DNA of 64,000 nucleotides from Nocardioides sp. URHA0032 (lineage in GTDB: Bacteria > Actinomycetota > Actinomycetes > Propionibacteriales > Nocardioidaceae). The notes under the pieces are model-generated. The model was not told where the DNA came from. It did not search any database and was given only the letters and a program-made list of their open reading frames with translations. Positions within the stretch are counted from its first letter, which is position 1. Every line of letters starts with the position of its first letter. This document shows, piece after piece, positions 57,848 through 64,000 of the stretch. Both the position numbers and the translations under genes were made by a program. Where the stretch lies: positions 1-64,000 of the forward strand of contig NZ_KK211159.1 in the NCBI RefSeq assembly GCF_000620645.1. Reading direction: 5' to 3'.

Positions 57848-59280
57848 GTCGTCTCGAGGTACTCCTCGATCCCCTCGAAGCCGCCCTCGCGACCGAAGCC
57901 GCTCGACTTCACGCCGCCGAACGGCGCCGCCGGGTTGGAGATCAGGCCGCTGTTGATCCCGACCATGCCGAACTCGAGCGACTCAGCCATCCGGATGGTC
58001 CGGGCCAGGTCCCGGGTGTAGACGTACGACGCAAGGCCGTACTCGGTGTCGTTGGCGAGGCGGACGGCGTCCTCCTCGGACTCGAACGTCGTGATCGGCG
58101 CGACCGGCCCGAAGATCTCCTGGACGTTGATCTCCGAGTCCGCCGGCACGTCGAGCAGCACCGTCGGCGGGAAGAAGTAGCCCGGGCCGCCGGGGGCCTC
58201 GCCTCCCACCACCACCCGGGCGCCGTCGTGGATCGCGTCGGTGACGAGCCGGCCGACGCTCTCCACCGCCTTCTCGTCGATGAGCGGGCCGACGTCCACG
58301 CCGTCGGTCTGGCCGCGCCCGACGGTCAGCGAGCCCATCCGCTTGCCGAGCTTGTCGGCGAACTCCCCTGCCACCGAGCTGTGCACGAGGAACCGGTTCG
58401 CCGCGGTGCAGGCCTCGCCCATGTTCCTCATCTTCGCGATCATCGCGCCGTCCACGGCCGCGTCGACGTCGGCGTCCTCGAACACGAGGAACGGCGCGTT
58501 GCCGCCGAGCTCCATGCTGAGCCGCTGCAGCTGGTCGGCCGACTGCCGGACCAGCACCTTGCCGACGCCGGTGGAGCCGGTGAAGCTGACCTTGCGCAGC
58601 CGGTCGTCGCCCTGGAGCGCCTGGCTGAACTCGCCGGTGTGGCTGGTGGTCACCACGTTGAGGACGCCGGCGGGCAGGCCCGCCTCCTCGAGCAGGGCCG
58701 CGAGCGCGAGCATCGTCAGCGGCGTCTGGCTGGCGGGCTTGACCACCATCGTGCAGCCCGCCGCGATCGCCGGGCCGATCTTGCGGGTGCCCATCGCGAG
58801 CGGGAAGTTCCAGGGCGTGATGAACAGGCACGGGCCGACCGGCTTCTTGATGGTCAGCAGCCGGCTGCCGCCGGCGGGCGCCTGCATCCAGCGGCCGTGG
58901 ATGCGGACCGCCTCCTCGGAGTACCAGCGGAAGAACTCCGCGCCGTACCCCACCTCGCCCCGGGCCTCGGCGACGGTCTTGCCCATCTCGAGGCTCATCA
59001 GGTGCGCGAACTCGTCGGCGCGCTCGGTGATCAGGCCGAACGCCGTACGCAGGATCTCGCCGCGCTCGCGGGGGGCGGTCCGCGCCCACGATGCCTGCGC
59101 CTCGACGGCGGCGTCGAGGGCCTCGACGGCGTCGCCGATCGAGGCGTCGGCGACGTCGGTCAGCACCGAGCCGTCGGCGGGGTCGATGACGTCGAGGCGC
59201 CGACCGCCCTCCGCCTCGCGCCACGCGCCGCCGATGTAGAGGCCCCGCTGCTGGGGGCCGAGGAGATCGAGTCCGTTCAT
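57823..59280 (-). CDS. gabD: NAD(P)-dependent succinate-semialdehyde dehydrogenase
   Basis: A 485-residue aldehyde dehydrogenase. Conserved parts: PCLFITPWNFPLAMGTRKIG, the NAD(P) loop KVSFTGSTGVGKVLV, catalytic glutamate in QRLSMELGGNAPFLVFED and catalytic cysteine in MGEACTAANRFLVHSS, then SGFGREGGFEGIEEYLETTY. The sequence type matches GabD (SSADH), which oxidises succinate semialdehyde to succinate in GABA and 4-hydroxybutyrate catabolism, but relatives accept other aldehydes. ATG 59280, divergent from the EF-G2 leader. Confidence 0.92.
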   Translation of the reverse strand: MNGLDLLGPQQRGLYIGGAWREAEGGRRLDVIDPADGSVLTDVADASIGDAVEALDAAVEAQASWARTAPRERGEILRTAFGLITERADEFAHLMSLEMGKTVAEARGEVGYGAEFFRWYSEEAVRIHGRWMQAPAGGSRLLTIKKPVGPCLFITPWNFPLAMGTRKIGPAIAAGCTMVVKPASQTPLTMLALAALLEEAGLPAGVLNVVTTSHTGEFSQALQGDDRLRKVSFTGSTGVGKVLVRQSADQLQRLSMELGGNAPFLVFEDADVDAAVDGAMIAKMRNMGEACTAANRFLVHSSVAGEFADKLGKRMGSLTVGRGQTDGVDVGPLIDEKAVESVGRLVTDAIHDGARVVVGGEAPGGPGYFFPPTVLLDVPADSEINVQEIFGPVAPITTFESEEDAVRLANDTEYGLASYVYTRDLARTIRMAESLEFGMVGINSGLISNPAAPFGGVKSSGFGREGGFEGIEEYLETTYVALPAG

Positions 59281-59370
59281 GGAGCCATCTTGCACCCGCC
59301 GTGGTGGCAAACCGCTGACAGGCCCTTGCCGACGTGCGACCCTTGGATTGTCGACTTCGGAGGGAGCACC

Positions 59371-59397
59371 TTGTCGTCGGCAAGAACCCCTTGCTGA
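59371..59397 (+). CDS. Possible 8-codon upstream ORF in the EF-G2 leader
   Basis: TTG-started frame encoding M-S-S-A-R-T-P-C, then TGA. GGAGGG at 59359-59364 is 6 bases before the TTG, a good ribosome-binding site. The last four codons and stop overlap the left arm of leader hairpin 1, so translation would open that hairpin. Too short to prove from sequence alone. Confidence 0.3.
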   Translation: MSSARTPC

Positions 59398-59486
59398 CCC
59401 CATGCAGCGAGGGGTTCACCCTTGATGGGCCTGCCCCGGTGCACCCCTCGCACCCGGAGCTGACGAGGTGCCCGTGAAGGGGCGAG

Positions 59487-59507
59487 GGCCCCGGCACGTC
59501 CGGGGCC
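59487..59507 (+). terminator. Terminator-like hairpin inside the EF-G2 leader
   Basis: GGCCCCGG (59487-59494) and CCGGGGCC (59500-59507) form a perfect 8-bp GC stem with loop CACGT, followed by TTCGCG. It lies 79 bases before the EF-G2 start with no gene ending just upstream on this strand, which suggests attenuation or a processed leader rather than a gene-end terminator. Its first two bases compete with an alternative CCCTCGC/GCGAGGG pairing (59445-59451, 59482-59488). Confidence 0.55.
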
Positions 59508-59572
59508 TTCGCGCTCCCGCCGAGCGAAATCAGACCCTTGCGCGTCGCCGCGATGAGGGGTTCGCTCGGAGC

Positions 59573-59578
59573 AGGAGG
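59573..59578 (+). promoter_or_regulatory. Shine-Dalgarno sequence of EF-G2
   Basis: A consensus AGGAGG 7 bases before the ATG at 59586 decides the start of the EF-G2 gene; the earlier in-frame ATGs at 59538 and 59553 have no such site. Confidence 0.85.
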
Positions 59579-59585
59579 TACGACC

Positions 59586-61697
59586 ATGGGCGACAAGGGC
59601 AGCACCCGGAGAGCAGCCGGCCACGATCTGGTGGCGAGCAGCCCGGACCGGATCCGCAACGTGGTGCTGGTGGGCCCGGCAGGGTCCGGGAAGACCACGT
59701 TGGCCGAGACCCTGCTCGCCGCCTCGGGCGCGATCCCCCGCGCCGGCTCGGTCCGCGACGGCACGACCGTGACGGACTTCGAGGAGTCCGAGCACGTCCA
59801 CGGCCGGAGCATCTCGCTCGCGGTCGCCGCACTCGTCCACCGGGACACCAAGGTCAACCTGATCGACACCCCCGGGTACGCCGACTTCGTCGGTGAGCTG
59901 CGCGCCGGGCTGCGCGCCGCCGACTGCGCGCTGTTCGTGGTCGCCGCGAACGAGGGCGTCGACGACAGCACCCGCGCCCTCTGGCGCGAGTGCGCCGCGG
60001 TCGGCATGCCGCGGGCCGTGGTGATCACCAAGCTCGACCAGGCGCGCGCCGACTACGAGGGCGTCCTGCGCCAGGCCCAGGAGTCGTTCGGCGGTCCGGC
60101 CGGCAGCAAGGTGGTGCCGCTCTACGTGCCGGTCCGCTCCGGATCGGAGGTCACCGGTCTGACCGGTCTGCTCCGCCCGACCCCCGAGGCCGAGGAGAGC
60201 GGCCTGCGCGGCGAGCTGATCGAGGCCGTCATCGAGGAGTCCGAGGACGAGACCCTCATGGACCGGTACGTCGGCGGCGAGGAGATCGCCGAGGAGGTGC
60301 TGGTCGACGACCTCGAGCGCGCCGTCGCGCGCGGTTCGTTCCACCCGGTGATGCCCGTGTGCTCGGTGACCGGCGTGGGCTGCGCCGAGCTGCTCGACCT
60401 CGCCGTCCGGGGCTTCCCATCGCCCGCCGAGCACCCGTCACCCGAGGTGTTCAAGCCGAGCGGCGCCGCCGCCGACCCGATTACCTGCGACAAGGGGGGC
60501 GCCCTCGTGGCCGAGGTCGTGAAGACGACCAGTGATCCGTACGTCGGGCGGCTCAGCCTCGTCCGCGTGTTCTCCGGGACGCTGCGGGCGGACCAGGCGG
60601 TGCACGTGTCCGGGCACTTCTCGTCGTTCTTCGGCGAGGTGGCGGGCCACGAGGACCACGACGAGGACGAGAAGGTCGGAACGCTGTCCTACCCGTTCGG
60701 CAAGCAGCAGACGCCCGCCGACCAGGTGGTCGCCGGCGACCTCTGCGCGATCGGCCGGCTGACGCGGGCCGAGACCGGCGACACGCTCTCCGGGGTCGAC
60801 GACCCGCGAGTGCTCAAGCCGTGGTCGATGCCCGAGCCGCTGCTGCCGGTCGCGATCGTCGCGCAGACCAAGTCCGACGACGACAAGCTCTCCCAGGCGC
60901 TGTCCCGGCTCGCGGCGGAGGACCCGTCGCTGCGCATCGAGAACAACGCCGAGACCCACCAGCTGGTCCTCTGGACGATGGGCGAGTCGCATGCCGACGT
61001 CACGCTCGAGCGGCTGACCGAGCGGTACGGCGTGCACGTCGACCAGGAGCCCTTCGTCGTGTCGATGCGTGAGACGTTCGCCGGCAGCGCCACGGGCCAG
61101 GGCCGGCACGTGAAGCAGTCCGGCGGCCACGGGCAGTACGCCGTCTGCCACATCGAGGTCGAGCCGCTGCCGGAGGGCGCGGGGTTCGAGTTCGTCGACA
61201 AGGTCGTCGGGGGCTCCGTGCCGCGCCAGTTCATCCCGAGCGTCGAGAAGGGGGTGCGTGCCCAGATGGAGCGCGGCTGCCGCCTCGGCCACCCGATGGT
61301 CGACCTGCGGGTGACGCTCGTCGACGGCAAGGCGCACAGCGTCGACTCCTCGGACATGGCGTTCCAGACCGCCGGCGCCCTCGCCCTGCGCGAGGCCGCG
61401 GCGGCGGCGACCGTACGGATGCTGGAGCCCTTCGACACCGTGCGCATCGTCGTACCGGACGAGATGGTGGGGTCGGTGATGAGCGACCTCTCCGCCCGGC
61501 GGGCGCGGCTGCTCGGCACCGACAAGGTCGGCGACGACCGCACCCAGGTGCTGGCCGAGGTGCCGCAGACCGAGCTGGTCCGGTACGCCGTCGACCTGCG
61601 GTCGGCCACGCACGGCGCCGGTGTCTTCACCCGGGAGTTCGCGCACTTCGAGGCGATGCCCGAGGAGGTCGCCAAGGGCATCCCGGCTCGCGGCTAG
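59586..61697 (+). CDS. Elongation factor G-like protein EF-G2
   Basis: A 703-residue translational GTPase paralogue of EF-G. G1 is LVGPAGSGKTTLAETLL (P-loop residues 30-37), G3 DTPGYADF (94-101) and G4 reads TKLD (148-151) in place of NKxD. The other EF-G domains follow, with VSMRETFAGSATGQGRHVKQ and SGGHGQYAVCHIEVEPL at domain IV and a normal C-terminus. In mycobacteria the equivalent protein (fusA2) binds GTP but does not replace EF-G; its role is uncertain, perhaps ribosome rescue or recycling. It follows a structured leader and converges on the PBP gene, the two stops sharing CTAG. Confidence 0.92.
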   Translation: MGDKGSTRRAAGHDLVASSPDRIRNVVLVGPAGSGKTTLAETLLAASGAIPRAGSVRDGTTVTDFEESEHVHGRSISLAVAALVHRDTKVNLIDTPGYADFVGELRAGLRAADCALFVVAANEGVDDSTRALWRECAAVGMPRAVVITKLDQARADYEGVLRQAQESFGGPAGSKVVPLYVPVRSGSEVTGLTGLLRPTPEAEESGLRGELIEAVIEESEDETLMDRYVGGEEIAEEVLVDDLERAVARGSFHPVMPVCSVTGVGCAELLDLAVRGFPSPAEHPSPEVFKPSGAAADPITCDKGGALVAEVVKTTSDPYVGRLSLVRVFSGTLRADQAVHVSGHFSSFFGEVAGHEDHDEDEKVGTLSYPFGKQQTPADQVVAGDLCAIGRLTRAETGDTLSGVDDPRVLKPWSMPEPLLPVAIVAQTKSDDDKLSQALSRLAAEDPSLRIENNAETHQLVLWTMGESHADVTLERLTERYGVHVDQEPFVVSMRETFAGSATGQGRHVKQSGGHGQYAVCHIEVEPLPEGAGFEFVDKVVGGSVPRQFIPSVEKGVRAQMERGCRLGHPMVDLRVTLVDGKAHSVDSSDMAFQTAGALALREAAAAATVRMLEPFDTVRIVVPDEMVGSVMSDLSARRARLLGTDKVGDDRTQVLAEVPQTELVRYAVDLRSATHGAGVFTREFAHFEAMPEEVAKGIPARG

Positions 61698-63568
61698 CTC
61701 CGGGCCGCCCGCAGGAACCCTTCCAGGATCGGCCCGGCGGTGCCCGAGCCGGACGAGCCGACGTCCACGAAGACCGCGACGGCCAGGTCACCCTGGGCCG
61801 CGATCATCCACGCGTGGGTGAGGACCTTGCCGCCCTTGTCGAACTCGGCGGTGCCGGTCTTCGCGATCACCGGCGGGCCGGGGACGTCCGACAGCCCGGT
61901 GCCGCTGCCCGAGGTCACGACCGCGCGCAGCAGGTCGCGGAGCTGGGCGGCCTCCTGCTGGGTCAGCGGGTCCGCCTGCTCGGGGACCGACACGTCGACG
62001 GAGTCCAGCAGCCGCGGCACCACGGTGTGGCCGGCCTCGATCGAGGCGACCACCGTCGCCATCGCCATCGGCGAGGCGAGCACGGTGCCCTGGCCGATCA
62101 TGTCGGCGGCCGCCTCGGTCTCCGAGGCGGGCGGCCGGACGCTGCCGAAGTACGCCGGGAAGCCGAGGTCGTGGTCGATCCCGAGCCCGAGCGAGGCCGC
62201 TGCGCCGGCGAGGTCGCCGTCGTGCAGCCGCCCGGCCTGGGAGATCACCGCGGTGTTGCACGAGTTGGCGATCGCCGTACGCAACGGGATCCGGCCGAGG
62301 GCGCCGCTCGGGTAGTCGTCGTAGTTCTCGAACCGCTTGCCGTCGACCACGATGGACGAGGTGCAGGGCACGATCGACGACGGTGTCAGCCCGGACCGCA
62401 GCAGCGCGAGGCTGCTGACGCTCTTGAACGTCGAGCCCGGCGCGAGCCGGCCGTACGTCGCGAGGTTGTAGCCGTCGTTCCCCGGACCGTTGGCGGCCGC
62501 CAGGATGTTGCCGGTCGACGGCCGGATCGCGACCAGCGCGCTCCCGGGGCCGACGCCCGCCAGCTGGTTCTCCGCGATCGTCTGCAGCCGCTCGTCCAGG
62601 GTGATCCTCAGGTGCGCCCCCGGCTGCGCCTCGACCCGGTAGAGCTCGCGCTCTCCGCCGCCCCCGCCCTCGCGGTTCACGACCACGCCGTCGGTGCCCT
62701 GCAGCTGGTCGTCGTACCGCGCCTGCAGCCCGGAGAGCCCGGCGACGTCCCCGGCCTGGTACGTGTCCGGGTCCTTCTTGACCATCTCCGCGGTGACCTC
62801 GCCGACGGTGCCGAGGATCGGCGCGGCGAACTCGCGGGTCGGCGCCAGTGGGATGTCGTCCGGGATCGCGCGGACGCCCTCGATGTCGTCGTAGAGCAGC
62901 GCCGCCTGCTCCGGCACGTCCTCCTTGCGGAACACGATGGCCTCGACGAACGCCCGGTCGCCGGCAGCCTCGACCTGCTTGACGTACGCCGCCGGGTCGA
63001 TGCGGACCAGCTGCGCGAGCCGTCGCGCGGAGTCGCCGGCGCGCGCCTCGGACACCAGGGTCTTGTCGATGCCGAAGCGCAGCACCGGGCGGTTCGTCAC
63101 GAGCTCGAGGCCTCCGGCCCCTACGATCGGGCCGCGGGCGGCGGCGATCGGAGTCAGGTCGAGGACGGACTTCCTGCCGAGGCTGGACTCGACCAGCTCC
63201 CGGGACCAGGCGATCTGCCACTGGTCGTCGGTCTCCGTCATCGTGGCCTCGGTCGTGTAGGTCCACTCGTCCCCGCCGACCGGCCACGTCCAGGAGATCG
63301 GCGCGGTCGCGGTGCCGTCGCCCTCCTCGACGTCGCCCGCGGTGACCACCGGCTGCAGCTCACCCATCCCCTCGACGACCTCGCCGTACTCCGCCGTGAC
63401 CTCGTCGGGCGTCGAGTCGGTGAAGGCCACGTCAGCGAAGTCCCCGGACTCCAGGGCGTCCGCGAGCGTGTCCGCGGCCTCCTGCGGGTCGGGACCCGTG
63501 ACGGTGTCCGAGGGGTTGCACGCGGTCAGGGCGACGACCAGCACGGCAGTGGAGACGAGGGAGCGCAC
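61694..63568 (-). CDS. Class B penicillin-binding protein (MecA_N + transpeptidase), lipoprotein
   Basis: A 624-residue cell-wall transpeptidase from GTG 63568. The signal ends at lipobox LTAC (C17). An NTF2-like MecA_N domain spans about 25-140, a PBP dimerisation domain about 150-300, and the transpeptidase about 320-620, with active-site motifs STFK (S379), SCN (436-438) and KTG (570-572). It cross-links peptidoglycan in the periplasmic space. MecA_N-containing PBPs in actinobacteria can have reduced beta-lactam affinity, but that is not readable here. Converges with EF-G2, whose stop shares CTAG (61694-61697) with this gene's stop. Confidence 0.93.
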   Translation of the reverse strand: MRSLVSTAVLVVALTACNPSDTVTGPDPQEAADTLADALESGDFADVAFTDSTPDEVTAEYGEVVEGMGELQPVVTAGDVEEGDGTATAPISWTWPVGGDEWTYTTEATMTETDDQWQIAWSRELVESSLGRKSVLDLTPIAAARGPIVGAGGLELVTNRPVLRFGIDKTLVSEARAGDSARRLAQLVRIDPAAYVKQVEAAGDRAFVEAIVFRKEDVPEQAALLYDDIEGVRAIPDDIPLAPTREFAAPILGTVGEVTAEMVKKDPDTYQAGDVAGLSGLQARYDDQLQGTDGVVVNREGGGGGERELYRVEAQPGAHLRITLDERLQTIAENQLAGVGPGSALVAIRPSTGNILAAANGPGNDGYNLATYGRLAPGSTFKSVSSLALLRSGLTPSSIVPCTSSIVVDGKRFENYDDYPSGALGRIPLRTAIANSCNTAVISQAGRLHDGDLAGAAASLGLGIDHDLGFPAYFGSVRPPASETEAAADMIGQGTVLASPMAMATVVASIEAGHTVVPRLLDSVDVSVPEQADPLTQQEAAQLRDLLRAVVTSGSGTGLSDVPGPPVIAKTGTAEFDKGGKVLTHAWMIAAQGDLAVAVFVDVGSSGSGTAGPILEGFLRAARS

Positions 63569-63615
63569 GCCTCGGTTCTACCAGCGCACGCCCCGCCCCC
63601 GTCAGAACCCCCGAC

Positions 63616-64000
63616 TCAACGGTTCTTGTGGCGGGGCTTCCGGTCGCGGGCGGGCGAGCCGCCGCCGGAGTCGAGCTGGAGCTCGATGAGCTTGCCCGAG
63701 ATCCGGGTCTGGCGCAGGGCGTCCCAGACGGTGCTGGGGAGCTCGGCGGGCAGCTCGACGAGCGAGAAGTCGGGGCGGATCTGGATGTGCCCGAAGTCGT
63801 TGCGGCGCAGGCCGCCCTCGTTGGCGATCGCGCCGACGATCTGGCGCGGCTCCACCTTGTGCCGCTTGCCCACGTTGATCCGGTACGTCGCCATCGGCAC
63901 GTCGCTCGAGCCACGACGCTCGCGGCTCGCGGACCGCTCCGGGCGGTCGCGCTCCTCGCGGGGTGCCCGGATGGGCTTCTCCGCGGCGGGGTCGATGAGC
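63616..64000 (-). CDS. DEAD-box RNA helicase, C-terminal DbpA-type domain (partial)
   Basis: Only the last 128 residues are in the window; the gene continues past the right edge. A basic/acidic linker rich in R and E (PREERDRPERSASRERR) leads into VPMATYRINVGKRHKVEPRQ, then IVGAIANEGGLRRNDFGHIQ and DFSLVELPAEL, the DbpA/CsdA RNA-recognition-like domain that ends CshA/DeaD-type helicases. A second, separate DEAD-box helicase is encoded at 33802. It should bind structured RNA, probably rRNA. Starts outside the window; the stop is at 63616-63618. Confidence 0.85.
   Translation of the reverse strand, partial: LIDPAAEKPIRAPREERDRPERSASRERRGSSDVPMATYRINVGKRHKVEPRQIVGAIANEGGLRRNDFGHIQIRPDFSLVELPAELPSTVWDALRQTRISGKLIELQLDSGGGSPARDRKPRHKNR

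Larger units (their letters stand above)
59281..59585 (+). ncRNA. Structured leader of the EF-G2 gene (candidate cis-regulatory RNA)
   Basis: A 305-bp non-coding gap between gabD and EF-G2 with several strong hairpins in the EF-G2 direction. Hairpin 1: GAACCCCTTGCTG (59384-59396) with CAGCGAGGGGTTC (59405-59417), 13 pairs including one G-T. Hairpin 2: CCGGTGC (59436-59442) with GCACCCGG (59450-59457). Hairpin 3: 59487-59507. GAGGGGTTC occurs exactly twice (59409-59417 and 59555-59563), so the left arm of hairpin 1 can pair with either copy, the second lying 9 bases before the Shine-Dalgarno sequence. I know no Rfam family matching this. Regulatory action is inference. Confidence 0.5.

Noticed and set aside
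59281..59585. 6C RNA, tRNA or SRP RNA in the EF-G2 leader
   Set aside because: Loops have at most four consecutive Cs, there is no T-arm GGTTCRA motif with cloverleaf arms, and no SRP core sequence. A leader specific to the gene is simpler.

Overview
The window is about 64 kb of very GC-rich DNA with densely packed genes, frequent GTG starts and many 4-base stop/start overlaps. Protein families and gene order fit an actinobacterial chromosome, most likely a Nocardioides-like member of the Nocardioidaceae. Pointers are a DUF222/HNH protein, mycothiol-type maleylpyruvate isomerase fold proteins, a LexA box of the TCGAAC-N4-GTTCGA type, an EF-G2 paralogue, and gene blocks that I recall from Mycobacterium tuberculosis (fadA-fadB, fadE12-accA2-accD2-fadE13, Rv2249c-Rv2252). 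It reads as core and accessory metabolic chromosome. I see no prophage, CRISPR array, rRNA or tRNA. The only mobile-element trace is a decayed IS481-family transposase near the left edge.

Layout. 1-1.1 kb: end of an HNH/DUF222 gene and the IS481 relic. 1.2-9.2 kb: small housekeeping and membrane genes, a tandem pair of secreted proteins built from one repeated domain, a PtpB-like phosphatase coupled to a GT39 glycosyltransferase, a MOSC-ferredoxin reductase fusion and a BrkB-type membrane protein. 9.2-11.1 kb: dinB under a very long LexA palindrome, flanked by two related carboxymuconolactone-decarboxylase-like genes, one of which has lost its CxxC centre. 11.1-20.5 kb: a large catabolic operon led by a TetR gene (TetR, TIGR03084, AtuA-like, acyl-CoA dehydrogenase, SRPBCC, acyl-CoA carboxylase beta and alpha, acyl-CoA dehydrogenase), with a perfect operator palindrome upstream. 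20.5-24.4 kb: a PadR-ABC ATPase-FtsX permease operon. 24.4-27.7 kb: S33 peptidase, DUF6529-like membrane protein, histidine phosphatase and a two-repeat small protein. 27.7-32 kb: fadB and fadA beta-oxidation genes divergent from a MerR regulator.

32-39.7 kb: epimerase-like protein, CPBP protease, CsbD, DEAD-box helicase, and a flavin monooxygenase / glutamine amidotransferase / CoA-transferase operon, then a DUF559-like gene whose stop codon lies in a 73-bp tandem palindromic array. 40-43.7 kb: polar amino-acid ABC transporter opposite a MalY/PatB-type C-S lyase. 43.7-48.5 kb: glycosyltransferase, sulfotransferase, a 31-bp palindromic array, GH1 glucosidase, pirin and a small hydrolase. 48.5-53.2 kb: DagK and an AGPS-like FAD enzyme divergent from TetR-GlpD, which looks like a glycerolipid or ether-lipid module. 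53.2-59.3 kb: ECF sigma factor with SnoaL tail, TIGR03086 protein, LuxR regulator, DUF2332 protein, a lipoprotein and succinate-semialdehyde dehydrogenase. 59.3-64 kb: EF-G2 behind a structured leader with a possible 8-codon upstream ORF, a class B penicillin-binding protein, and the end of a DEAD-box helicase.

The clearest functional themes are acyl-CoA catabolism under one-component regulators (TetR, MerR) and glycerolipid metabolism. The items I rate most worth follow-up are the EF-G2 leader RNA, the three-copy secreted domain family, the SOS palindrome covering the dinB start with its non-catalytic neighbour, and the two intergenic palindromic tandem arrays. All family assignments are from reading the translated sequence; no database search was run.
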